DNA of 33,650 nucleotides from CAYGTK01 sp964352775 (lineage in GTDB: Bacteria; Bacteroidota; Bacteroidia; Chitinophagales; CAIOSU01). Positions 19,001-26,541 of the stretch are shown here, in pieces. Position numbers and translations under genes: made by a program. The notes beneath the pieces are model-generated. The model had not been told where the DNA came from. It did no database searches and worked only from the letters and a program-made list of their open reading frames with translations. Position 1 is the stretch's first letter; each line of letters opens with the position of its first letter. The stretch covers positions 1-33,650 of the forward strand of contig CAYGTK010000012.1 in assembly GCA_964352775.1 (NCBI GenBank), given 5' to 3'.

Positions 19001-22000
19001 TTAACCAATCTGTGCCATTAACTCCACCTACCCTAGTGGTAGAAAATGTAAGCTGTAATGGTGCTGACGATGGAAGCATTACAGCTCCTGTAGCTTCTGG
19101 AGTAGTGATCACGGAAATCGGAATTGATTTAGTAGACTTTATTGAAGTAAGCAATGTAACTGCTGGTAACATTGATGTTACAGGTTGGACAGTTGTTGCT
19201 AGTAATAGCAATACTGACATTAACGTAGCCAACACCAACGTTTGGAACCTGAGCGGTATCTTAAATGCAGGTGCTGCTGATTATCGTGATGATGTAACAC
19301 CTGGACCTAACTTCTGGGGAAATAATTTATTCTTCTCTATTGGTAATCCTGGCTGGGTAGCTATATTAAATGCTACTGGCCAAGTGGTAGACATCAACTT
19401 CTGGGGATGGGATGCTGCTACCATTGGTACAATGAGTGCTACTTCTGGATTAAATACTATTACTGGTGCAAGCTGGACTGGTAATGGTTTTGCCGCTACT
19501 TGTGGTGGTCCAACTTCTGCCTATGTTAGAACTGGAAGTATGGATAACGACGACAGTAGTGACTGGAGTTGTGCCACAGCTTCCGTTGGTACTTACAATG
19601 CTGGTTTAGGTACATTCTCCGTTGGCCCTGCATTAACTTATGCTTGGAGCACTGGCGGAACTTCAAATGCTATCACTGGATTAGCTGCTGGAACTTATAC
19701 GGTTACCGTATCGAATGCATCGGGTTGTTCGGCTGTAGTTACGGAAACAGTTAGTGAGCCAGACTCGCTTTTAGCTTCTACCACAGTTGACAGCACAGTA
19801 AGTTGTAATGGCGGTTTTGATGGCGGAGCAACGGCATCAGCCATGGGCGGAACAATGCCTTATACTTATGCGTGGAGCAATGCTGCTACTACGGCCAGCA
19901 TTACAGGAGCTGCTGCTGGTACTTATACAATTACCATTACCGATGCTAATGGATGCACTGATGTGGCTAGTGCAACAATAACGGAACCTACAGCAATTGC
20001 TGCTAGCGCGGTTGTTGATAGCAATGTAAGCTGTAATAGCGGCTTTGATGGTGGTGCAACATCATCTGCTACTGGTGGAACAGGTGCTTACACTTACGCT
20101 TGGAGTAATGGTGCAACAACAGCATCTATAACTGGAGCCGCTGCAGGAACTTACACCGTATCAATTACTGATGCTAATGGTTGCGGGCCTGAAACGGCAT
20201 CTGTAACCATTACTGAACCTGCTGCATTAGTAAGCAGCCTAGTTAAAGACAGTGATGTAACTTGTAACGGTGCTAGCGACGGTGGAGCAACAGCTTCTTC
20301 TGTTGGAGGAACAACACCTTACACTTATACTTGGAGCAATAGCGCAACTACAGCTTCTATTAGCGGTGTTGGTGCAGGAACATACACCGTTACAGCTACA
20401 GATGCGAATGGATGTGGACCTTTTATAGATTCAATAACCATTACTGAACCTGCTGCTATTGCAGTTAGCTTCTCTAACCAAGGAAATATCGACTGCTTTG
20501 GTAACGCTAATGGCTTCGCAGTGGCTTCTGCTACTGGAGGTACTGGTGCTTTAACTTACGCATGGAATACTGGAGCTACTACCGATTCTATCGGTGGGTT
20601 ACAAGCTGCTACTTATACCGTATCAGTTACTGATGCAAATGGTTGTGGGCCGGTTACAGCTTCTGTAACTATCACTCAGCCACTACCTGTTACTGCTGCC
20701 ATTACTAGCGTAACTAATGTAGACTGTTTCGGAAATACCACAGGTTCTGCTACGGTAACTGCAGGCGGCGGTACTGGAACATACACTTACTTGTGGAGCA
20801 ATAGTGACGTAACAGCAACTACTAGTGGATTAGCTTCTGGCTTGTATACTGTAACTGTAACCGATGCTAATGGATGTACAGCTCAAGCAAATACTTTTGT
20901 TAGCGAGCCATTGGCATTAGGTGTTGTATTACCTAGCGTGAACAATATAACATGTAATGGCTTATCTACAGGGTCTGTTACATCATTAGGAACGGGAGGA
21001 ACAACTCCTTACACTTATGCTTGGAGTACTGGCGCAACTGTTGACAGTATAACTGGATTAACAGCAGGAACTTATACAGTATCCGTTACTGACGCTAACG
21101 GTTGTGGGCCAGCTACTAGGTCGGTTACATTAACCGAACCAACTACCTTAACCACTACTATTTTCGCTTCAACAGCAGTAAGCTGTAATGGTGGAAGTGA
21201 TGGTTCAGCAACAGTTACTCCACAAGGTGGAACAGCTCCTTACACATACAATTGGAGTGATAGTCAAATTACACAAACAGCTTCTAACCTAGTTGGTGGA
21301 CAATACATTGTTACTGTTACAGATGCTAACGGTTGTGGGCCAGTTATTGATACTGTTATCGTGAACGAGCCGACTGCATTGCAGATCTCTTTCACGCAAG
21401 TAAATGAATCTTGTATTGGTGCTAGCGATGGTTCGGCTACTGTAATTGCTGAGCAAGCTACCCCTCCATACACCTATGCGTGGAGTACAGGTGGAACAGA
21501 TACTACAATAACAGGATTAACAGAAGCAACTTACACAGTAACTGTTACTGATGCCAATGGTTGTTCTGATTCTGCTAGTGTTACCATCATCGTAGGTGAT
21601 ACGATAGCACCGGTATTAACTTGCCCTACTGACATCACTACTACCAACGACCCTGGTATTTGTGCCGCAGTCGTTATTTATACAACCCCTACGGCCACTG
21701 ATAACTGCCCTGGTGTTGTTGTAAATCAAATAGCTGGATTGGCTTCAGGTCAATCATTCCCAGTTGGTATGACAGAGAACATCTACGTAGCAACTGATGC
21801 TTTGGGTAATGCAGATACTTGTAGCTTCTTTATCAATGTAAATGACACAGAAGCTCCAGTAATAACTTGCCCTGCAACGGTAACACAACCGAACGATAGT
21901 GGCTTCTGTGGAGCAGTAGTGACTTACAGCACACCAACAGGTGGCGATAACTGTGGAGTTGCTTCAATACTTCAGGTAGATACTACGGGATTAACTAGCG

Positions 22001-23799
22001 GAAGCTTTTTCCCTGTGGGTTCTACTACCTTGGAATATGAGGTGACAGACATCTATGGAAATACTAACTCATGTACATTTGATGTAGTTGTTTCTGATAC
22101 TTCACTACCAATAGTTACTTGCCCACCTAGCCAAACTGTTCCAAGTGACAGTAGCTTCTGTGGTGCTGTAGTAGCTTACCCAATGCCTACTGGTACGGAT
22201 AATTGTGCAGTACTTTCTATTGTGAAGTCAGATACTACTGGATTAGTAAGTGGTGACTTATTCCCTGTGGGAACTACCACATTGGAATACACTATTACTG
22301 ATGTGAACGGTAATGTTTCAACTTGCTCATTCAGCATAACAGTTGATGACGAAGAGGCTCCAGTAGCTATTTGCTTACCAAACATCAGCGTACCGAATGA
22401 TTCAGGTCAATGCTCTGCAGTAGTTACTTACCCAACTCCATCAGGAACAGATAACTGCGGAATTGCAGCTGTTAACTTGATAAGTGGTTTACCAAGTGGT
22501 TCCGTATTCCCGCAAGGGTTTACCGTGAATACCTTTGAGGTAATTGATTCGTCTGGTAATGCCGATACTTGTAGCTTCTCTGTAGAAGTAGTTTACGATT
22601 CACTTCAAATTCTAGCACAGTCACAAGATCGCGAGATCTGTTTTGGAACTGATGCTACATTATATGTAGCTACAAGTGGCGAAGGCCCAATAAGCTACCA
22701 ATGGAGAAAAGACGGAGTAGACCTAACAGGTCAAACTGATAGCACCTTAGTTCTATTGAGTGTTGACACTTCTGATTCTGGTGTTTACGATCTATTGATA
22801 AGCAACAATTGCTCGAACGATACATCAGCTACCATTACTATTTTGGTTAATCCACTACCAAATGTAGATGCTGGACCAGACCAAACCATTTGTGATGAAG
22901 ACCCTGCTGCATTGTCAGCTACGGGCGGTGTAACATATGTTTGGAGCAATGGTATCACCAATCAAAGTATTGTGGTAACACCTTCTACAACTACTGACTA
23001 TATCGTTCAAGTAACGGATAGTAACGGCTGTAGAAACTTCGATACGGTTACCGTATTTGTGAATCCATTGCCACCTGCAATGATTGGTAACGATACTGCC
23101 ATTTGCGAGCAAGACACTATTAGCTTTACTGCTACTGGTGGTGTTAGCTACGTATGGAACACAAGTGACACAACTGCTACCATAACAGTATTCCCTACGG
23201 AAGACCAGATATATCAAGTAGCAGTAACCGATACCAATGGTTGTACCAAGTTGGCACAAATAGAAGTTGTGGTGAATGCTAAAACGGACGTAGTATTCTT
23301 AGGCTTGGAAGATGTAGTATGTGTAGATGGACAACCAAACAAGCTACTAGGTATACCTACTGGTGGAGTATTTACTGGTGACGGTATTGTTGGTGGCGAC
23401 ACCTTCGACCCGGCATTAGCTGGTACTTGGTTGCACCGTATTACCTATACTTACACCAACTCATTCGGTTGTGTAAGCCGTGCGGTTCGCGATGCATTAG
23501 TTATCGATTGCCCTACTGTAGGTATTGATGAAGAAGATGGATTGTTCCAAGCAACAGTTTATCCTAATCCATTCAATACTGCTTTAACTATCGATTTAGA
23601 TACCGACCTATTTGGTGAGGTAGATATAGTATTAACTGATGTATCAGGAAGAATACTTTCTCGTTCATTAGAGACGGCTAACTTCGGTACTAACCAATAC
23701 ACCGTACCTAATTTAGAGGTGTTGAGCTACGGAATGTATATCCTTCAATTAACAGATAGCGATGGACGTACCATTAGCTTCAAATTGATGAAGTACTGA
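16063..23799 (+). CDS. Giant SprB-repeat surface adhesin with T9SS sorting domain
   Basis: The 2578 residues include a 10-N assembly gap (16499-16508), so the true length and frame there are unknown. The signal peptide ends at SAQA|Q (residue 29). An N-terminal domain of about 110 residues precedes the gap. Then follow 19 SprB repeats of about 77 residues (CNGxxDGxA ... GGTxPYTYAWSNGATT ... AGTYTVTVTDANGC ... ITEP), four HYR domains of 84 residues, an Ig-like domain, two PKD-like units (DAGPDQTICDED and GNDTAICEQD), and a type-A T9SS tail starting VYPNPFN and ending FKLMKY. Repeat 11 is split by a lamin-tail-like insert (19102-19629). Such proteins are exported by T9SS and act in gliding or attachment. 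No sprF/porP partner is adjacent. A terminator follows. Confidence 0.92.
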   Translation: MQLYPCSNVVRTFFSIVVLSIFTYTSAQAQNCTGVNLQNSLSFSGCDTDATTNNINKGDYQLFNLVSTAEYAFSTDGATGNTALTGRQNNGIGLAVFTQDANNAGGDDESLTYTSAFTGPLAVIVTESVCGWTANSALLTYRQSKXXXXDGYSRNLTVSGAVTGGTWSVTSGPGSVLGNVYSANGGQGTATVTYTLGNCSEDFTFDVVGAGTPSITGSTNVSCFGGTDGSMTASVTGGSAPYTYQWSNGQATIGVATTTNTVTGLAAGTYTVTVTDLCGNQIASSTLTQPLSAVSASISAQTNESCSGSADGTATASGAGGTGAYTYAWSTGGTASMETSLASGTYTVTVTDANGCTGTTSATITSPSFLIPVASSTASTCAGVDDGTATAMAFGGTTPYTFSWSNGATTATATGLVAGSYTVTVTDNGGCTASAIANVTNTSNLQVIVAGTTDASCNGVADGTAIVAGVGGGSPYTYLWSTGATTTSVSSLAAGTYTVTVNDAIGCTPAVASITISEPTALTTSISSSTNASCNGAADGSATASPAGGTMAYTYAWSNGQTTAMATGLAAGTYTVSTTDANGCGPATASVTITEPTAIMVSVDSTLDINANCAGSNNGAVYITSSGGATPYTYAWSSGSTNQDLSGVMAGTYTVTVSDANGCTQTASGTVAVSAPGAGVVPCFFIVDVTTNGGSDGAITMTPTGGTSPYTYLWSTSATSKDLASLAAGSYTVTVTDNFGATGVGTAIVAQPAAATTASITLDNDVSCFSGADGSLTAVPGGGTLPYTYAWSNGATSITASSLSVGTYTVTITDNAGATATASTFLAEPAAALAGLLGGVTDVTCNGGSDGAIAITTVGGTPPYTYAWSNGATSEDLLGVVAGTYTLSVTDANSCGPDVNSYTISEPSAVAATIDLVTDVSCTSLMDGAIDITATGGTGAYTYAWSNGATTGDISGLVANTYTVTVTDANGCTETASATVNQSVPLTPPTLVVENVSCNGADDGSITAPVASGVVITEIGIDLVDFIEVSNVTAGNIDVTGWTVVASNSNTDINVANTNVWNLSGILNAGAADYRDDVTPGPNFWGNNLFFSIGNPGWVAILNATGQVVDINFWGWDAATIGTMSATSGLNTITGASWTGNGFAATCGGPTSAYVRTGSMDNDDSSDWSCATASVGTYNAGLGTFSVGPALTYAWSTGGTSNAITGLAAGTYTVTVSNASGCSAVVTETVSEPDSLLASTTVDSTVSCNGGFDGGATASAMGGTMPYTYAWSNAATTASITGAAAGTYTITITDANGCTDVASATITEPTAIAASAVVDSNVSCNSGFDGGATSSATGGTGAYTYAWSNGATTASITGAAAGTYTVSITDANGCGPETASVTITEPAALVSSLVKDSDVTCNGASDGGATASSVGGTTPYTYTWSNSATTASISGVGAGTYTVTATDANGCGPFIDSITITEPAAIAVSFSNQGNIDCFGNANGFAVASATGGTGALTYAWNTGATTDSIGGLQAATYTVSVTDANGCGPVTASVTITQPLPVTAAITSVTNVDCFGNTTGSATVTAGGGTGTYTYLWSNSDVTATTSGLASGLYTVTVTDANGCTAQANTFVSEPLALGVVLPSVNNITCNGLSTGSVTSLGTGGTTPYTYAWSTGATVDSITGLTAGTYTVSVTDANGCGPATRSVTLTEPTTLTTTIFASTAVSCNGGSDGSATVTPQGGTAPYTYNWSDSQITQTASNLVGGQYIVTVTDANGCGPVIDTVIVNEPTALQISFTQVNESCIGASDGSATVIAEQATPPYTYAWSTGGTDTTITGLTEATYTVTVTDANGCSDSASVTIIVGDTIAPVLTCPTDITTTNDPGICAAVVIYTTPTATDNCPGVVVNQIAGLASGQSFPVGMTENIYVATDALGNADTCSFFINVNDTEAPVITCPATVTQPNDSGFCGAVVTYSTPTGGDNCGVASILQVDTTGLTSGSFFPVGSTTLEYEVTDIYGNTNSCTFDVVVSDTSLPIVTCPPSQTVPSDSSFCGAVVAYPMPTGTDNCAVLSIVKSDTTGLVSGDLFPVGTTTLEYTITDVNGNVSTCSFSITVDDEEAPVAICLPNISVPNDSGQCSAVVTYPTPSGTDNCGIAAVNLISGLPSGSVFPQGFTVNTFEVIDSSGNADTCSFSVEVVYDSLQILAQSQDREICFGTDATLYVATSGEGPISYQWRKDGVDLTGQTDSTLVLLSVDTSDSGVYDLLISNNCSNDTSATITILVNPLPNVDAGPDQTICDEDPAALSATGGVTYVWSNGITNQSIVVTPSTTTDYIVQVTDSNGCRNFDTVTVFVNPLPPAMIGNDTAICEQDTISFTATGGVSYVWNTSDTTATITVFPTEDQIYQVAVTDTNGCTKLAQIEVVVNAKTDVVFLGLEDVVCVDGQPNKLLGIPTGGVFTGDGIVGGDTFDPALAGTWLHRITYTYTNSFGCVSRAVRDALVIDCPTVGIDEEDGLFQATVYPNPFNTALTIDLDTDLFGEVDIVLTDVSGRILSRSLETANFGTNQYTVPNLEVLSYGMYILQLTDSDGRTISFKLMKY
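16499..16508. other. Assembly gap (10 N) inside the adhesin gene
   Basis: Ten Ns interrupt the adhesin after codon 145. A fixed run of ten suggests a scaffold join of unknown real size. The reading frame happens to stay open across it, which does not prove its length. Confidence 0.95.
16702..21600 (+). repeat. Tandem SprB repeats (19 units) in coding sequence
   Basis: Nineteen units of about 225-235 bp. Most are well diverged, but the units at 19771, 19999 and 20230 share FDGGAT/SDGGAT, ATTASI(T/S)G and near-identical spacing (228, 231, 231 bp), which points to a later local duplication. Unit 11 is interrupted by a 528-bp insert. Confidence 0.9.
21604..22602 (+). repeat. Tandem HYR domains (4 units) in coding sequence
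   Basis: Four units begin at 21604, 21847, 22099 and 22351. The last spacings are exactly 252 bp. Each reads (A/L)PV(I/L)TCP ... NDSGxCxAVVxYxxPxGxDNC ... FPVGxTTxEYxVTDxxGNxxxCSF, the hyalin-repeat signature. Confidence 0.9.
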
Positions 23800-23822
23800 T
23801 AATATCAGTTTATCAAAATAAG

Positions 23823-23855
23823 AAAAGGCCCATATCGTTTGATATGGGCCTTTTT
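23823..23855. terminator. Bidirectional intrinsic terminator
   Basis: A perfect 10-bp stem GGCCCATATC / GATATGGGCC (23827-23836 and 23841-23850) with a GTTT loop, flanked by AAAA and TTTTT. It reads as a terminator on both strands: after the adhesin (plus) and after the GMC oxidoreductase gene (minus, stop at 23872). Confidence 0.92.
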
Positions 23856-23871
23856 CTTTAGAGAAATTATT

Positions 23872-25368
23872 TTATCCAAACCGCTTCAACAATCCATCGC
23901 TCACTCTATCTGCCAAAGCCATAATTGTGAGGTAGGGGTTCACATGCGAGCTTTTGGGGAATAGGCTGCCATCGGCAATGTATAGGTTGGAATGACCGTG
24001 AATTTTACCCCAGCTGTCGGCTACGCTTGTTGAGGTGTCGTTACCCATTCTGGCTCCACCTTGTAAGTGGGCAGAGGCGATAGGCATTTTATTAAGAAGT
24101 GAATATTTAGAAGAGATAAAATCTTTCAGCGAAGTTCCCTTTAAGTCACTTTTGGAGAATAGCGTTTTCTTAGCACTAGGCATTATCACTTGCTCGCATC
24201 CCGCTGCAAAAAACAACTCTGCCGACTGCTGCTGGGCATGGCACAATTTGTTGATAATGTTGTCGGTTACTTGATAATCTAGTAATGGTTCGCCCTGTTT
24301 ATTAAGTACAATTCGGTTTTCTGGTAAAGCATCGTCGTGCACCAGAATAATGGCCGTCATCAGTTGGTTGTATTTATACATTACCTCTTTCAAATCCTTT
24401 CCCCATAAGCCCAAGTTTTTAGTGGTAATAAACGGGTAGTAGAAAGCCGTTTCAATATAATAATCGTGACTATGGGTGAACTGTGTGGTATAAAATATTT
24501 TAGGGAAGCCCTTGTAATTTCGTATCGGTTCAGGATAAATACCATTTACAGTTAAAGCTGGATGAATGGTTACGTAGCGCCCCAAAGCAGGTAATTCTTG
24601 CTGAAAACCTGACCGCTGTAATAGCGATGGCGTGCCTGCTGTACCTGCCGCTATCACTATGGCTTTGGCCTTTAACTGATAACTACCCGCCTGCAATGGC
24701 CCAGCTAGCGTGCCTTTTGGGGTAGGTAGAACTACAACTTGTAGCGTGTCGTCTTTACCGATCTTCACTACTTGGCAGTTGGGTATTAGTTCTACTCCCT
24801 TTTTATTAGCTTCGGGCAGTTGCACGGCTAGTGTACCTTGCTTATTGCCTTTAGCGCAACCTAGGTTGCAGAAGCCCATCTGCTCACAGTTCTTTATGTT
24901 CAGCGGTATTTTTTCTAGCGAGTAACCCAATTTCTCACAAGCCTTTTTGAACAGACGATTATTGTCGTTCATCATCTTGGCCTCATCGGGTTCTATTACA
25001 TGTATCTCTTCCTTCAGCTTATCAAATCGTGGCCTCAGTTCTTCAGGGGTGATGCCCTCTACGTTCCAATCTTGGCAAACATCATCGGGTAATCGGAAGG
25101 TAACGCCAGTATACATTAATGTACTACCGCCCATAGCTTCGCCCATGCTTACGGTTACTGCACCATCTTTTGTAGGCCATGCTCCACCATTTCTAAAAAG
25201 CGTTACCATCTCTAACTCGCGCTGGGTCAGGTAATCTTTGGGATAGTGCGGACCAGCCTCTAGCAAAGCTATTTTAGCACCAGCCTGAGCTAATGGAGCC
25301 AGCCGACTAGCCACCGTTCCACCCCCAGCCCCCGAGCCGATTATGATGATGTCGTATTCCACCGTCAC
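23872..25368 (-). CDS. GMC family FAD-dependent oxidoreductase
   Basis: The protein has 498 residues. The ADP-binding fold is IIIIGSGAGGG (11-17 for the glycine motif) followed by LLEAGPHYP. GEAMGGSTLMYTG is the GMC flavin-contact loop. The C-terminus carries SAHLQGGARMGND, then NLYIADGSLFPKSSHVNPYLTIMALADR, the conserved GMC_oxred_C end with the active-site His/Asn region. NCEQMGFCNLGCAKG is a Cys-rich segment seen in the long-chain alcohol oxidase/cholesterol oxidase-like branch. It oxidises an alcohol or sugar hydroxyl; the substrate is unknown. The start is GTG, overlapping the TGA of the upstream small-subunit gene by 4 bp (GTGA), so the two are co-translated and probably form one complex. 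Confidence 0.9.
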   Translation of the reverse strand: MTVEYDIIIIGSGAGGGTVASRLAPLAQAGAKIALLEAGPHYPKDYLTQRELEMVTLFRNGGAWPTKDGAVTVSMGEAMGGSTLMYTGVTFRLPDDVCQDWNVEGITPEELRPRFDKLKEEIHVIEPDEAKMMNDNNRLFKKACEKLGYSLEKIPLNIKNCEQMGFCNLGCAKGNKQGTLAVQLPEANKKGVELIPNCQVVKIGKDDTLQVVVLPTPKGTLAGPLQAGSYQLKAKAIVIAAGTAGTPSLLQRSGFQQELPALGRYVTIHPALTVNGIYPEPIRNYKGFPKIFYTTQFTHSHDYYIETAFYYPFITTKNLGLWGKDLKEVMYKYNQLMTAIILVHDDALPENRIVLNKQGEPLLDYQVTDNIINKLCHAQQQSAELFFAAGCEQVIMPSAKKTLFSKSDLKGTSLKDFISSKYSLLNKMPIASAHLQGGARMGNDTSTSVADSWGKIHGHSNLYIADGSLFPKSSHVNPYLTIMALADRVSDGLLKRFG

Positions 25369-25823
25369 GAGCGCACCTCCAGTTTTTCTTGGGCCAGTTG
25401 GCGTAATTCAGTATCGGCAAATTCGCGTTGCACAATGGGGCCAGCGTAGTTAATGGTGGGCCATATCTCATCGCGAGTATAGTAGCCCATGCATACATAG
25501 GTCTTCAGCCCAAAAAAACCCATGCGAAATAACTTAATGGGATGATTTTCTAGTTTTCGCAGCAAAGCATCTTGCTTTTCGTCAGATAGTTTGTGAAATC
25601 CCTTTAGGCCCACAAAAAAACCAAACACCTCTATTACCACTAAAAACAAGAGTATTTTCTTCCTAAGGTCTTCGGGTAATCTGCCTAGGGCCTTATCCAC
25701 CAATCCTGCGGTAGCCATAGTTCCACCACCTGGTGAGCGCTCATCTTCAGGGATGATACGGTCGGCAATGGCTAGAAATGTTTTTAGCCTGATGCCCCTT
25801 AGGTATTGTAACTGGTAGGCCAT
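25365..25823 (-). CDS. Gluconate 2-dehydrogenase subunit 3-like protein
   Basis: The protein has 152 residues. The segment LKTFLAIADRIIPEDERSPGGG near the start matches the head of the gluconate 2-dehydrogenase subunit 3 family (ADRIIP.D...PG). The middle is hydrophobic (ILLFLVVIEVFGFFVG), and the end, YVCMGYYTRDEIWPTINYAGP, fits subunits that pair with GMC enzymes. No Tat signal is evident here, unlike many relatives. It lies directly upstream of the GMC gene with a 4-bp overlap and is its likely partner subunit or chaperone. A possible promoter, TTG then 18 nt then TAATTTCT, lies just upstream but falls inside a short repeat next to the assembly gap. Confidence 0.8.
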   Translation of the reverse strand: MAYQLQYLRGIRLKTFLAIADRIIPEDERSPGGGTMATAGLVDKALGRLPEDLRKKILLFLVVIEVFGFFVGLKGFHKLSDEKQDALLRKLENHPIKLFRMGFFGLKTYVCMGYYTRDEIWPTINYAGPIVQREFADTELRQLAQEKLEVRS

Positions 25824-25850
25824 GCTTCTAAGTTAGAAATTAGAAGTCAG

Positions 25851-25890
25851 AGACTAGAACCAAGACNNNNNNNNNNCCAAGACACTAGAC
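25851..25890. repeat. Short dispersed repeat flanking an assembly gap
   Basis: AGACTAGAACCAAGAC (25851-25866) lies on one side of the ten Ns and CCAAGACACTAGAC (25877-25890) on the other. The two sides look like pieces of the same short repeat, which probably caused the assembly break. Related copies are at 26436-26460 and, inside a gene, at 27375-27411. Confidence 0.6.
25867..25876. other. Assembly gap (10 N)
   Basis: Ten Ns inside a short-repeat stretch. The real length is unknown. Confidence 0.95.
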
Positions 25891-25984
25891 TTTTGAAAAA
25901 ACATCTTACACATCTTTCGCAGAATTGTATAACGCGCACAACTGTTGGGTAAGCTACTTTAGTTATTGTAAATGGGTGGTTGGT

Positions 25985-26023
25985 AGAGGTAGTAGCTAAA
26001 TAGTTGCTACCTCTCCCTTTTTT
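25985..26023 (+). terminator. Terminator-like hairpin of unit A
   Basis: Stem of 12 pairs (AGAGGTAGTAGC with GTTGCTACCTCT, two G-U pairs), loop TAAATA, followed by CCC and six Ts. It lacks a downstream T-run on the minus strand, so it is oriented for plus-strand transcripts. Confidence 0.65.
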
Positions 26024-26136
26024 AGGCCTACCCAATTCCAGCTTCCCCCGAAAAAAACATCTTACACATTTTTTCCAAAATTGTATAACGCGCCTTAGTA
26101 CAGGTAGTACGATATTAGCTATTGTAAATGGGTGGT

Positions 26137-26176
26137 GAGAGGCAGTAACTAACAAGTTGCTGCCTCTCTTTTTTTT
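26137..26176 (+). terminator. Terminator-like hairpin of unit B
   Basis: Stem of 14 pairs (GAGAGGCAGTAACT with AGTTGCTGCCTCTC, one G-U pair), loop AACA, followed directly by eight Ts. Compared with unit A one T-A pair has become C-G, a compensatory change. Confidence 0.75.
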
Positions 26177-26435
26177 ACGAAGTGCAGAAATGGACATAAA
26201 TGGCCCAAAATGGAATGTTTTGGTGCAGCTGCGGTGCACTACCAAAAATGACCCCAGTGATAGCAAGGCTTTCAGGGCGGGTTTTGGCGGGTTAGGGAAA
26301 ATTCACAAGCCCCTATTCATAGGCGCTCCCACCGAAGAGGGGATATGTAGATATATAAGCTACTTACTACCAACTACTTAATTTTTACAAAAAACCCAGA
26401 AACAAGCACAAATGGCTGAAAATGAGGGTTTTTGA

Positions 26436-26460
26436 GAGGCTAGAGCCAAGATGCGAGAAC
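26436..26460. repeat. Copy of the short dispersed repeat
   Basis: GAGGCTAGAGCCAAGATGCG and the following AGAAC resemble the sequence at 25851-25890 and the coding copy at 27375-27411 (minus strand GAGAGCCTAGATGCTAGAC). The relationship was judged by eye. Confidence 0.45.
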
Positions 26461-26541
26461 TTAGAATATAGATAGAAGTCTACATAGATCCCTACCTAAG
26501 GCATTTACTCATTATTAGTTACTCTTATCTTTAGTCTTAAT

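Larger units (their letters stand above)
25895..26176 (+). repeat. Tandem 156-bp duplication, candidate pair of small RNAs
   Basis: Two units align without indels at an exact 156-bp offset over at least 80 bp (25901-25980 and 26057-26136). Block 1 (37 bp, ending TTGTATAACGCGC) is 33/37 identical and block 2 (ending TATTGTAAATGGGTGGT) 20/21. The 22 bp between them are almost unrelated. Each unit then ends in a hairpin with a T-run on the plus strand. No good start codon, ribosome site or promoter box was found. A tandem pair of short terminated RNAs is the best reading; an inserted non-autonomous element is the alternative. Confidence 0.5.
25824..26541. other. 718-bp gene-poor intergenic region
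   Basis: From left to right: short-repeat sequence flanking a 10-N gap (25851-25890), a tandem pair of 156-bp units each ending in a terminator-like hairpin (25895-26176), a stretch with a 7-bp inverted repeat TTTTGGT/ACCAAAA (26218-26247), a weak inverted repeat AAAAACCC/GGGTTTTT (26390-26433), and another short-repeat copy (26436-26460). A minus-strand frame open from 26266 to 25847 and a plus-strand frame 26157-26381 exist, but neither looks like a gene. Confidence 0.7.

Noticed and set aside
16702..21600. Possible CRISPR-like or non-coding tandem array in the 16.7-21.6 kb region
   Set aside because: The repeats are protein-level SprB units of about 231 bp in a continuous frame, with no fixed direct repeats and spacers.
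25925..26095. Integron attC-like site (GTATAACGCGC near a GTTAT sequence)
   Set aside because: The pairing arms do not match an R''/L''/L'/R' layout, the spacing is too short, and no integrase or cassette genes are present.
25847..26266. Long minus-strand reading frame with an internal repeat (HPFTI..., RCVRCFF twice)
   Set aside because: It runs through the 10-N gap, the repeat in it is simply the translated 156-bp duplication, and the hairpins covary at RNA level. No start signal is convincing.
26157..26381. Plus-strand small reading frame ending ISYLLPTT
   Set aside because: It starts inside the T-run of terminator B region, has no promoter box or ribosome site, and matches no family I recognise. 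Kept only as part of the unexplained intergenic stretch.
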